This document shows, one piece after another, positions 15,661-23,386 of a DNA stretch of 51,802 nt. Source of the stretch: Acidimicrobiales bacterium (GTDB lineage: Bacteria; Actinomycetota; Acidimicrobiia; Acidimicrobiales; JACCXE01). The stretch is taken from assembly GCA_035546775.1 (NCBI GenBank), contig DASZWD010000065.1:1-51802 (forward strand), given 5' to 3'. The position numbers were made by a program, and so were the translations under genes. A model generated the notes under the pieces. The model saw only the letters and a list, made by a program, of their open reading frames with translations, was not told the DNA's origin and did not search any database. The first letter of the stretch is position 1; each line of letters opens with the position of its first letter.

Positions 15661-16617
15661 GTGAACTGGCTCGAGGCGCTCGACCCGGACCTGCGGGTCA
15701 AGGTGACGCGCACGCCGACGCCCACGTGGATCGAGCCGATGGCGGCGACGCTGACCGACGCCCGCTTCGACGACCCCGAGTGGCAATTCGAGCGCAAGCT
15801 CGACGGCTTTCGCTTCCTCGCCTTCGTCAAGGACCGCGAGGCGCAGCTGCTGACGCGCAACAAGATCCGCCACCGCTTCCCGCTGATCGAAGCCACGCTG
15901 GTGGCGCAGGGGTTCGACGATTTCGTCGTCGACGGTGAGGTGTTGTGGGGCGATCGCCGCGCCGGCGCGCCGCGGGCGTCGGGCGACGAAGCATCGCAGT
16001 ACGCGGTGTTCGACATCCTTCGTTTCGACGGTTACGACATCACGAAGCTTCCGCTTTACGCCCGCCAGCACCTGCTGGCGACCGAATTCGGCTGGGTCGA
16101 GCCGCTCGTGCTCGTCGAGCCGCTACCTGAGAACGGCATCGCCGCTTACGAGCGCGCCTGTCGCGAGGGCTGGGAAGGGGTGATGGCCAAGCGGCGGTCG
16201 TCGGTGTACGAACACAAACGCTCCAAGCAGTGGCTGAAGATGAAATGCGACGCGTCCCAGGAACTCGTCGTCGGCGGGTTCACCGAGCCGAGCGGTCACC
16301 GCTCCGGCTTTGGGGCACTACTCGTCGGCTACTACGACGGCGACGACTTCGTCTACGCCGGCCGCATCGGCACCGGGTTCAGCAACAGACTGCTCGAAGA
16401 CATGCACGCGCAGATGCGAGCGATCGAGATCGACGCACCGCCCTTCACCGCGGGAACGGGTCTGCCGCGCAAGGACGCGCACTGGGTGCGTCCCGAGATC
16501 GTCGTCGAGGCGGCGTTCATGGAATGGACGAGCGACGGCAAGATGCGCCACCCGCGCTTCGTGCGCCTCCGCACTGACAAGAACCCGAAGGACGTCGTCC
16601 GCGAGAAGAAGAGCTAA
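15661..16617 (+). CDS. ATP-dependent DNA ligase, LigC/LigD-ligase-domain type (318 aa)
   Basis: Joins DNA nicks through a lysyl-AMP intermediate. The nucleotidyltransferase motif I is ERKLDGFR with Lys46, motif III-like DDFVVDGEVLW is near residue 90, motif IV EGVMAKRR near 175-182 and motif V QWLKMK near 193. A C-terminal OB fold follows (ELVVGGFTEPSGHRSGFGALLVGYY). The short length without polymerase or nuclease domains matches LigC or the isolated ligase domain of LigD. No Ku gene is in the window. The start is taken at GTG 15661, with GGGGGGA ten bases upstream; an in-frame ATG at 15622 is possible but overlaps the start codon of the divergent SDR. Confidence 0.9.
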   Translation: MNWLEALDPDLRVKVTRTPTPTWIEPMAATLTDARFDDPEWQFERKLDGFRFLAFVKDREAQLLTRNKIRHRFPLIEATLVAQGFDDFVVDGEVLWGDRRAGAPRASGDEASQYAVFDILRFDGYDITKLPLYARQHLLATEFGWVEPLVLVEPLPENGIAAYERACREGWEGVMAKRRSSVYEHKRSKQWLKMKCDASQELVVGGFTEPSGHRSGFGALLVGYYDGDDFVYAGRIGTGFSNRLLEDMHAQMRAIEIDAPPFTAGTGLPRKDAHWVRPEIVVEAAFMEWTSDGKMRHPRFVRLRTDKNPKDVVREKKS

Positions 16618-16621
16618 TGCC

Positions 16622-16668
16622 AACTTGTGTTCTGTGGCACACGTTTCGGGTGCCACAGAACACAAGTT
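16622..16668. repeat. Hairpin element H1: perfect 19-bp inverted repeat
   Basis: Arms 16622-16640 and 16650-16668 are exact reverse complements with a 9-base loop (acgtttcgg). The arm begins AACTTGTGTTCTGTGG. It lies between the convergent ends of the ligase (stop at 16617) and the small membrane peptide gene (stop at 16690). There is no T-run on either side, so it is not a standard intrinsic terminator. Read on the minus strand, its foot CGAACTTGTG is identical to that of the hairpin at 51742. Confidence 0.9.
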
Positions 16669-16689
16669 CGCGGGGATTAGAGGTGGCTG

Positions 16690-16800
16690 TTAGAAGTCGT
16701 CGCGTTCGATGACGGTGGTACCGCCGCGGCGGCGGTAGTAGCGCGGGCCGCCGATGCCGCCCACGAGGAGCAGCACCAAGAGCACGAGGAGCAGGATCAT
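16690..16800 (-). CDS. Small single-pass membrane peptide (36 aa)
   Basis: Not a recognised family. The product is a run of Leu/Val/Ile at residues 2-13, a GGIGGPRYYRRRGG turn and a charged end (IERDDF), so it is almost certainly a membrane peptide with a basic flank. Two starts are possible: ATG 16806 (38 aa) and ATG 16800 (36 aa). I prefer 16800 because GGAGG stands eight bases before it, against two for the other, and because it overlaps the upstream stop as TGATG. It is thus coupled to the PheRS-like gene. Its function and any link to that protein are unknown. Confidence 0.65.
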   Translation of the reverse strand: MILLLVLLVLLLVGGIGGPRYYRRRGGTTVIERDDF

Positions 16801-17921
16801 CAACATGGCCTCCCTGTACCCGCCCATTCGTGGGCGGAACCACAGTGCAGCGCGGCGTAGACGCGATCGCGCAGCGCGTTGGCGTCGGCATCGGTAAGCG
16901 AACGCTCGAGGTCGCGCAGCACGATGCGCACCAACACGTTCTTCTGCCCCGGCCGCATGCCCATGCGGGCGACGGCCGACGCCGGCAGCGCGTCGTAGGG
17001 CGTCTCGGCGCACACACTGACCGATTCGACGGCGTCGGCGTCGTCGCCCAACGCGTCGCGTACGCGGTCGCCGAGGTCCTCGACGTCGTCGTCGGCGTCC
17101 ACCGCGACCGATACGTCGCGCCGAACCGCCGGCATCGACGACACCGGCCGGTAAGGCGCGAGGTCGAGCATCTGGTCGGCGACGCGCGGGTCGCTCGAGC
17201 GCAACAGCCGGATGTCGGGGACGCCCTTGCGCAACATCAAGAACCGGTCGAGGCCGAGACCGAGGGCCAGGCCGTGCCACCCGTCGAGCCCGGCGGAGCC
17301 GAGCACGGCGGGGTGGGCGACGCCGCACTCCCACACCTCGACCCACTCGCCGCCGCGGCGGCCGTCGACTTGACGACCGTCGAGCGTGTAGGGATGCACC
17401 CGCGGCTCGGCGCGGTACTGCATGCCGGGGACGAGGGCGCCGACGAGCACCTGCGTCATCTCGTCCATCTCGGCGTTGCCCAGGGGGCGACGGGCGATTC
17501 GCCACAGGTCGAGTTGGTGCGGCGTGCCGGAGTGGAGGCGGTCGATGGCGTCGCGCCGAAACACGATGCCGGGGCACACCAGCAGCACGTCGTCGACGGG
17601 ATCAGCGGCGAGGGCCCGCAGCGCGGGTGGGACCATGGCGCTCGAGTGGCTGCGCAACATGTGGCCGTCGTCGACGTAGCGCGTGTAACGGGCGTCGCGG
17701 CTGGCGGCGTCGGGGGTGAAGTTGAGGCGGTCGTAGTTGTCGGCGATGGGCACCACGCGCGGTCCCGGCGCGTGCCGCACGTCGCAACTCCACGCGTCGC
17801 GCAGTGCGTCGACGGCGAGGTCGACGAGGTGCTGGATGGCGTGGGGGCCGGCGGAGGGATCGGTCAGGTCGCGCAACGCGAGGTCGCGCGCCAGTTGGTC
17901 AGCGGTGAGGTGGATGGGCAC
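16800..17921 (-). CDS. Stand-alone PheRS-like class II synthetase with FDX-ACB domain (373 aa)
   Basis: Related to phenylalanyl-tRNA synthetase. The class II catalytic core (about residues 55-250) shows the PheS-like substrate region HMLRSHSSAMVPPAL near 88-102 and the motif-3 region GLALGLGLDRFLMLRKGVPDIRLL near 225-248. A C-terminal FDX-ACB anticodon-binding domain runs from about 257 to 365 (YRPVSSMPAVRRDVSVAVD). That order, catalytic core plus FDX-ACB in one chain with no coiled coil and no beta-subunit editing domain, is the layout of mitochondrial PheRS rather than bacterial PheS2PheT2. The GTG start has AGGAG five bases upstream. It may aminoacylate tRNA, or activate an amino acid for another purpose; motif-2 arginines need checking by alignment. 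Confidence 0.82.
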   Translation of the reverse strand: MPIHLTADQLARDLALRDLTDPSAGPHAIQHLVDLAVDALRDAWSCDVRHAPGPRVVPIADNYDRLNFTPDAASRDARYTRYVDDGHMLRSHSSAMVPPALRALAADPVDDVLLVCPGIVFRRDAIDRLHSGTPHQLDLWRIARRPLGNAEMDEMTQVLVGALVPGMQYRAEPRVHPYTLDGRQVDGRRGGEWVEVWECGVAHPAVLGSAGLDGWHGLALGLGLDRFLMLRKGVPDIRLLRSSDPRVADQMLDLAPYRPVSSMPAVRRDVSVAVDADDDVEDLGDRVRDALGDDADAVESVSVCAETPYDALPASAVARMGMRPGQKNVLVRIVLRDLERSLTDADANALRDRVYAALHCGSAHEWAGTGRPC

Positions 17922-18164
17922 GAAGACTCCTGGGTTCGGTGGCGGGCGGGCAACCCCCCGGCCCGCGACCCGAGCGGAGTCAGGCGCTGACGCGACGACG
18001 ACCCCACGCGGCCAAAGCGGCCCGGGGGTCGGGAAATCGGCGACGACCGATCACTGCGTGCACGGGCGCAAGGTACGCGCGGCGCGCGTCCGTCACCAAC
18101 GAATTTTCAAAGTCCGCGACTTCGTGCGGTTGTGGGTCGACAGGTGTCCATAACCCGGACGAAG
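17922..18164 (-). other. Leader region of the PheRS-like gene with two candidate stem-loops
   Basis: No convincing gene. One stem-loop uses CGACCCC (17999-18005) and GGGGTCG (18025-18031) with an inner GGCC-aaagc-GGCC stem. A second, nearer the gene, pairs CGGGC with GCCCG at about 17943-17967. I see no T-box consensus and no T-run. A 38-codon frame read leftward (GTG near 18093 to TGA at 17980) is open and rich in Arg and Ala, but it has no ribosome site and I do not call it a gene. Confidence 0.35.
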
Positions 18165-19445
18165 TCAGGAGGGGACCCGGGCGTGGCGACGGTCTGCGAT
18201 GGTGCGGGTGGCGAAGGCCAGGGCCACGAGCGCGGTGATCACCAGCAGCCAAGGTGGGTGCGCACCGCCGCCCGCGTCGCCGCTCTTGCCGCCGCCGAGC
18301 CCGGGCAGATGGATGGCCCCGCCGCTGTCGGGCCACGGGGCCCAGACCGACACTTCCGGAATCGTCGCCAGCGACGCACCCGATACCGCCACGTAGCGCA
18401 TCGATTGGGCGCCGAACGTGCCGCTGGCCGGCAGGTTGAACCACGTAGCGCCGTCGCTCGACGCCTCCAGGGTGCACGTGCAGCGGGCGCGCACCTCGCC
18501 GACCGTTTCGCTGCTGCCCAGGTCGACTGTCACCTTCGTGACCGGTGGTTGGCACTGCGTGTCGGTGGCGAAGACGCACGGGTTCGGATCGACGACGCCC
18601 GGCGTGACGAGGTCACCGTCGGTGTAGCCGCAGTGTGCGCTCGCCCCGTCCGACCGCGTCGCAGTACACGCCGCGCCGCGCGACAGCGGCACGAGGGTAC
18701 CCGTACCCTCGACAGGCGCGGCGGTGAAACGCTGGTGGTAGATGGTGCCGGCGGCCCGCTCGTCTTTCGACGCGTGCGCCACGAAGGCAAAGGGCTGGTC
18801 CTCGACGGCGCGGGCGTCGATACGCCCCTGATCGTCGACGCTCACGCCGGCCGCCGCCTTACCGGCGATCAGCACCTGCCCGCCGTTCTTGCTCGACGGT
18901 CGGGCTGCGTACTCGACGCGGAAGTCGCGCTGCTCGGCTTCGAGGGTCACCGCCGGGTCCCACAGGCGCAGGTCGGGGGCGGTGTGCACGGCGTCTTTCA
19001 GTTCGAGTTCGTAGGACGCCACCACCACCTGGTCGGCGGCGTGCTTGGACGCCACCCCGATCGAGAGGATGTAGTCGGTGTCGGTCTGCTCGCCGCGGTG
19101 ATGGGCGTTGTGGAACGTGAACGCGTAGTTGCCGCGGCCGTCGGTTGTCGACGCGAAGCGCTTGCTGTTCGGGATGGGGCACACGTCGCGCGTCTCCGCG
19201 GAGAAGCACGCCAGCGTGCTCAGCCCGGCGGTGAAGAAGAAGCCAGCAATGGCGAAGCCGCTGTCGTTGACGGCGTCGACGCGCACCGGCGTGTTGACGA
19301 CGGGCGACCCGTCGCCGTTCAGCACGCGGCCGCGCAACGTGACGTCTTCGAGCGGACCGCGTGTCGCCGGCGCCTGTGCCCGCGCCGGCGCCGTCCACGC
19401 CACGAGCGCCATGACGGCGAGCGCGGCTCCGATCAACCGTCGCAT
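18165..19445 (-). CDS. Secreted, C-terminally membrane-anchored beta-domain protein (426 aa)
   Basis: Unknown function. A Sec signal peptide spans residues 1-23 (cleavage after ARA, before QAPATRG). Next is a carboxypeptidase-regulatory-like Ig fold: VTLRGRVLNGDGSPVVNTPVRVDAVNDSGF, then the STTDGRGNYAFTF motif near 100. A middle region with several Cys pairs follows, then a discoidin-like stretch (VTVDLGSSETVGEVRARCTCTLEASSDGATWFNLP). A Gly-rich linker leads to a membrane span at about 397-415 (WLLVITALVALAFATRTIA) and a basic tail. The body would face outward. It is a single gene, divergent from the SDR at 19486. Confidence 0.85.
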   Translation of the reverse strand: MRRLIGAALAVMALVAWTAPARAQAPATRGPLEDVTLRGRVLNGDGSPVVNTPVRVDAVNDSGFAIAGFFFTAGLSTLACFSAETRDVCPIPNSKRFASTTDGRGNYAFTFHNAHHRGEQTDTDYILSIGVASKHAADQVVVASYELELKDAVHTAPDLRLWDPAVTLEAEQRDFRVEYAARPSSKNGGQVLIAGKAAAGVSVDDQGRIDARAVEDQPFAFVAHASKDERAAGTIYHQRFTAAPVEGTGTLVPLSRGAACTATRSDGASAHCGYTDGDLVTPGVVDPNPCVFATDTQCQPPVTKVTVDLGSSETVGEVRARCTCTLEASSDGATWFNLPASGTFGAQSMRYVAVSGASLATIPEVSVWAPWPDSGGAIHLPGLGGGKSGDAGGGAHPPWLLVITALVALAFATRTIADRRHARVPS

Positions 19446-19485
19446 GGCGATCTAGTTAGCACGCGGAAACGGGTATCCAACTGTC

Positions 19486-20490
19486 ATGCCAGTAGCAGTC
19501 GTCACAGGAGCGTCGGGAGGTGTCGGGCGCGCCACCGCCATCGCGTTCGCACACAAGGGTTTCGACGTCGGTCTCATCGCCCGCGGCGAGGCCGGCTTGG
19601 AAGGAGCGACGGCGGATGTCACCTCTACCGGGCGGCGGGCGCACGCATGCTCCGTCGACGTGGCGGATTGGCGCGCCGTCGACATCGCTGCGAGTGAGAT
19701 CGAAGACGCGCTTGGACCCATCGACGTGTGGGTGAACGACGCCATGACGACCGTGTTCTCGCCGTTCAGCGATGTCGAGCCGGACGACTTTGCCCGGGCG
19801 GTCGAAGTCACGTTTCTCGGACAGGTCTGGGGGACGCGCGCCGCGCTGAAGCGCATGGCGCCCCGGGATCGCGGCGCCATCGTCAACGTCGGCTCGGCGC
19901 TGGCGTACGTGGGCATCCCGCTTCAGGCGCCGTACTGCGCGTCGAAGTTCGCCTGCCGCGGCTTCGTCGAGTCGGTGCAGGCCGAGTTGACGCACCAGCG
20001 CAGTCGCGTGCGCCTAGCGATGGTGCACCTGCCCGCCGTCAACACGCCACAGTTCGACTGGGGCGAGGACACGCTGCCGCATCGCCCCATGCCCGTGCCG
20101 CCGATCTACCAACCCGAGGTGGCGGCGGACGCGATTGTCGCCACGGCGCTGACGCCGCGGCGCTCGAAGGTGCTCGGTTCGTGGAACAAGTTCCTCACGA
20201 TCCTGGCGCGGGCGACGCCGCAACTCGCCGTGAATCTCGGGGCGTTCGGCGCGTGGGAGGGACAGTTCACCGACGAACTGCGACGGCCCGACGACCCCGT
20301 CAATCTGTACAAGCCCGCCGACGACGACCGCGACTTCGGCGCCCATGGTCGTTTCGACGCCATCGCCGGTGGCTTCCTCGACCCGGCGTATCTGAAGACG
20401 CTGCCGAAAAACGCCGCCACGCTGGCGCGCGCGGCCACGCACACGGCGCGGCTCAAGTGGCGGTCCGCGTCAGCGCTACTGCAGCGGTGA
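19486..20490 (+). CDS. Short-chain dehydrogenase/reductase, extended C-terminus (334 aa)
   Basis: SDR with the cofactor motif TGASGGVG at residues 7-14, active-site Ser in NVGSALAY and YCASK near 150. The motif near residue 84 is NDAMTTV where most SDRs have NNAG; this variant is seen in a known subgroup of longer SDRs. About 80 extra C-terminal residues (RPDDPVNLYKPADDDRDFGAHGRFD) fit that subgroup too. Its last 38 bases overlap the 3' end of the convergent GH15 gene. Substrate unknown. Confidence 0.9.
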   Translation: MPVAVVTGASGGVGRATAIAFAHKGFDVGLIARGEAGLEGATADVTSTGRRAHACSVDVADWRAVDIAASEIEDALGPIDVWVNDAMTTVFSPFSDVEPDDFARAVEVTFLGQVWGTRAALKRMAPRDRGAIVNVGSALAYVGIPLQAPYCASKFACRGFVESVQAELTHQRSRVRLAMVHLPAVNTPQFDWGEDTLPHRPMPVPPIYQPEVAADAIVATALTPRRSKVLGSWNKFLTILARATPQLAVNLGAFGAWEGQFTDELRRPDDPVNLYKPADDDRDFGAHGRFDAIAGGFLDPAYLKTLPKNAATLARAATHTARLKWRSASALLQR

Positions 20491-22261
20491 TATGGCTCAG
20501 GTGTGTCAGCGCCTGCGGGAAGTTGCCCAGCGCCACTTGATGCTGCTCGTCGAACTCCTCGGCGAACAGACCCACGTCATTGGTCGTGGCCAAGGCGGCG
20601 TCGAACACCTCTTGCGCGTCGGCGGTACGTCCCTGATAGGCGAGGCACTCGGCGAGCCAGAACGTGCACGGCAAGAACGTGCCTTCGTGACCCGACAGGC
20701 TGTCTTTTGTCCGGTAGCGCCGTACGAGGGGACCGTCCATGAGTTCCTCACGGATGGCGTCAACCGTGCCGATCATGCGTGGATCATCGTAGGCGACGAC
20801 GCCGAACGCGGGCAGCAGCAGCGCCGACGCGTCGAGGGCGCGGCCGCGCAACGCTTGGGTGAAGGCGTTGCGGCGCGCGTTGAAACCGTCGTCGTCGAGC
20901 ACGCGGCGTAACGCTTTGCGCTCGCGCTCCCAGCGCGAGACGGGCGCATCGCGCATGCACTCCTTCGCCAAGCGCACACCGCGGTCGAGCGCCACCCAGC
21001 ACATCGCCTTCGAGTACACGAAGTGCTTGGGCCGGCCGCGCATCTCCCAGATCCCCTTGTCCGGCTGGCGCCAGTGGTCGGCCACGAAGTTGACGACGCT
21101 GACGAGGAAGCGCCAGTAGTCGTCGTCGGGCGAGCTGCCGCGGTCGTGCCATTGCGCCGAGAGGTCGAGCAGATCGCCGAACACGTCGAACTGCATCTGG
21201 CGCGACGCGGCGTTGCCGATGCGGACCGGACGCGAGCCGCGGTAGCCGTCGAGGTCGTCGAGCAGGAGCTCGGGGATCCGGCGTTCACCGCCGACGCCGT
21301 ACATGATCTGGAGCGACTCGACCGATGCCGCCGCTGAGCGCTCGACGAAGCGACGGAAGCCGTCGGCTTCGGCGTCGTAGCCGAGCTCGGCGAGCGAGCG
21401 CACGGTGAAGTGCGAGTCACGGATCCAGCTGTAGCGGTAGTCCCAGTTGCGTTCCCCCTTGAGCGCTTCTGGCAGCGACGTGGTCGCCGCGGCCACGACC
21501 GCGCCCGTCGGCGCGTGGGTGAGACCCTTCAGCACGAGGGCGGACCGAACGGCGTCGGGAGCGTACGCACCGTGCAGCGTGGCGCGGCGCGACCATCGCT
21601 TCCACCACGCGATGGTCGCGTCGAGCCGGGCGTCGAGTTCTTCGGCCGAGGGCGGTTCGGGCGGTTCGGGGTCGATCGTCTCGGGTTGCAGGTAATGAAC
21701 GGCGAGCCGCACGCGCTCGCCGGGGCGCACCGAACACTCGGCCACGAGGTCGTGGGCGTCGACCAGTTCGAACTCGTGATCGCACCGGATCGCCAGCGCG
21801 TCGTTGCCTCCGATGGCGGTGTAGATGCCCGCGCCGTGGTGGCGCACCCACGGCCTCACCTCGGCGTAGTCGAACCGGGGCGCCAGGTGAATGCGAAACG
21901 TCACGCGCCCGCGGCGCCCTTCCACCACGCGTAGCAGCTGCCGGTAAGGCGACTGCGCCCCGCCGCGCCGGGTGGTGAAGCAGTCGATCAGCTCGACTTC
22001 ACCAGTGTCGGTCTCGAACATCGTCGACAGCACCAGCGACTGGTCGACGTAGTGACGCGTCGTCGCGAACTCCTCAACCGGCGCTATGCGGCAGAAGCCG
22101 CCGCGCTCCCAGTCGAGCAGGCGACCGAACACCGGCGACGAGTCGAACCGCGGCATGCAGCACCAGTCGATCGAACCTTGGCGCGAGACCAGCGCCGATG
22201 CGTGGCAGTCGCTGATGAACGCGTAGTCACGGATCGGCGGGTAGCGGCCGTTGGCGTGCAT
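20453..22261 (-). CDS. GH15-family glycoside hydrolase (glucoamylase/trehalase-like, 602 aa)
   Basis: Cytoplasmic alpha-glucosidase-type inverting hydrolase. The N-terminal domain starts YPPIRDYAFISDCHASALVSRQGSIDWCCMPRFDS, the hallmark of bacterial GH15 proteins, some of which are trehalases in mycobacteria. The (alpha/alpha)6 barrel contains RNWDYRYSWIRDSHF near residues 270-284 and the late motif LFAEEFDEQHQVALGNFPQALTHLSHI near 565-590, which carries the expected catalytic acid. Start at ATG 22261; longer upstream readings lie over the enolase-family gene, whose stop overlaps this start by one base (TGATG). A trehalose role is attractive because a trehalose-phosphate synthase lies at 32967, but glucan hydrolysis is equally possible. 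Confidence 0.92.
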   Translation of the reverse strand: MHANGRYPPIRDYAFISDCHASALVSRQGSIDWCCMPRFDSSPVFGRLLDWERGGFCRIAPVEEFATTRHYVDQSLVLSTMFETDTGEVELIDCFTTRRGGAQSPYRQLLRVVEGRRGRVTFRIHLAPRFDYAEVRPWVRHHGAGIYTAIGGNDALAIRCDHEFELVDAHDLVAECSVRPGERVRLAVHYLQPETIDPEPPEPPSAEELDARLDATIAWWKRWSRRATLHGAYAPDAVRSALVLKGLTHAPTGAVVAAATTSLPEALKGERNWDYRYSWIRDSHFTVRSLAELGYDAEADGFRRFVERSAAASVESLQIMYGVGGERRIPELLLDDLDGYRGSRPVRIGNAASRQMQFDVFGDLLDLSAQWHDRGSSPDDDYWRFLVSVVNFVADHWRQPDKGIWEMRGRPKHFVYSKAMCWVALDRGVRLAKECMRDAPVSRWERERKALRRVLDDDGFNARRNAFTQALRGRALDASALLLPAFGVVAYDDPRMIGTVDAIREELMDGPLVRRYRTKDSLSGHEGTFLPCTFWLAECLAYQGRTADAQEVFDAALATTNDVGLFAEEFDEQHQVALGNFPQALTHLSHITAAVALTRTAT

Positions 22262-23343
22262 CACTTGACCCGGTACTGCTCGGCGTCGCCGCGTAGTTCG
22301 AGACCGAACCCGGGCCGGTCGAGCGCGGGCCACAACCGGCCGTCGACGGGGGTGAGCACGCCGTCGAACAACAACGGGTCGACGTAAGTGTGGTCGGCGA
22401 AGTACTCGATGTGGCGGGTGTTGAGCGCAGCACACGCCGGGTGGGCGTGCAGCGACGGCGCGCAGTGGGCGGACACCTCGCGGCTGTTGGCGGCCGCCAG
22501 CGCGGCGACCCGCAGCCACTCGCTCAGGCTGCACCGTGATGCGTCGGGTTGGATGACGTCGACGGCGCGCAGCATTTCGGCGAAGTATTGCAACAGGTAG
22601 CCGTACTCGCCTGCGGTGATGTCGATGGCGGTGAGGTCGCGCAGCACGCCGAGCGACTCGAGGTCGTCGGAGGTGACCGGCTCTTCGAACCACGTCACGC
22701 CGAGATCTTCGAACGCGCGGCACTGGCGTGCTGCCTGCTTGCGGTCGTAGGCGCCGTTGGCGTCGACGAACAACTCGACGCCGTCGCCCACGACGGAGCG
22801 GGCGAAGCGGACCCGCCGCACGTCCTCGTCGACGTCCGCGCCCGCCCCCACACCGATCTTCATCTTCACCTTCGTGATGCCGTCCTTGAGCCAACCGGTG
22901 AGCTGATCGGCGAACACGTCGTCGTCGAGGTTCACGAACCCCCCGCTGCCGTACACCTCGATGCCGTCGCGCGCCGCGCCGAGCAGGCGCACGAGCGGGA
23001 CGCCGAACAGCTTCGCCTTGAGGTCCCACAGCGCGGCGTCGACCGCGGCGAGCGCCGTCGACGCGACGCCCGGCCGGCCGCGGTTGCGCAACGCGTCGGC
23101 CATGGCGCGCCACGCCCGCGGGATGTCGAAGGCGTCGCGACCCACGACGCGCGGGGCCAGCACGCCGGTGATGACGTCAACGCCGGCGACCGCGCCGTAG
23201 GTGAAGCCGATGCCGACTTCACCGGCGGCGTGTACGCGCGCGATCACCACCGTCGTCGCGTCCCAAGCGAAGGTGCCGTCGGCCTCGGGTTGGGGCAGCG
23301 GCACGGTGTAGGCCGCTGCGTCGACGGTTGTGACTTTGCTCAC
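22261..23343 (-). CDS. Enolase-superfamily enzyme, mandelate racemase/muconate lactonizing type (360 aa)
   Basis: Mg-dependent enzyme that abstracts a proton alpha to a carboxylate. The KxK base pair is Lys160/Lys162 (ITKVKMKIG), the metal ligands are Asp194 (DANGAYD), Glu220 (WFEEP) and Glu246 (TAGEYGY), and a His/Asp dyad is suggested by Asp267 (QPDASR) and His293 or His299. This places it with the mandelate racemase and sugar-acid dehydratase subgroups rather than enolase. Start GTG 23343; the longer frame overlaps the divergent gene. It is coupled by TGATG to the GH15 enzyme, suggesting a sugar or sugar-acid pathway (inference). Confidence 0.9.
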   Translation of the reverse strand: MSKVTTVDAAAYTVPLPQPEADGTFAWDATTVVIARVHAAGEVGIGFTYGAVAGVDVITGVLAPRVVGRDAFDIPRAWRAMADALRNRGRPGVASTALAAVDAALWDLKAKLFGVPLVRLLGAARDGIEVYGSGGFVNLDDDVFADQLTGWLKDGITKVKMKIGVGAGADVDEDVRRVRFARSVVGDGVELFVDANGAYDRKQAARQCRAFEDLGVTWFEEPVTSDDLESLGVLRDLTAIDITAGEYGYLLQYFAEMLRAVDVIQPDASRCSLSEWLRVAALAAANSREVSAHCAPSLHAHPACAALNTRHIEYFADHTYVDPLLFDGVLTPVDGRLWPALDRPGFGLELRGDAEQYRVK

Positions 23344-23386
23344 ATTTGTCGTGTACCCGGTGAAGCCCGGCGGGTACAACCTGAAG

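Noticed and set aside
16622-16668. H1 as a standard Rho-independent terminator
   Set aside because: Stem is far longer than usual, and there is no T-tract on either strand; it may still stop transcription from both sides.
17922-18164. T-box or leader-peptide attenuator for the PheRS-like gene
   Set aside because: No T-box consensus, no T-run terminator and no Phe-codon run; only GC-rich stems remain, which are common at this base composition.
20453-23113. Very long reading of the GH15 gene beginning near 23113
   Set aside because: The first 280 residues are Arg-rich and lie over the enolase-family gene in another frame; the family N-terminus starts at ATG 22261.
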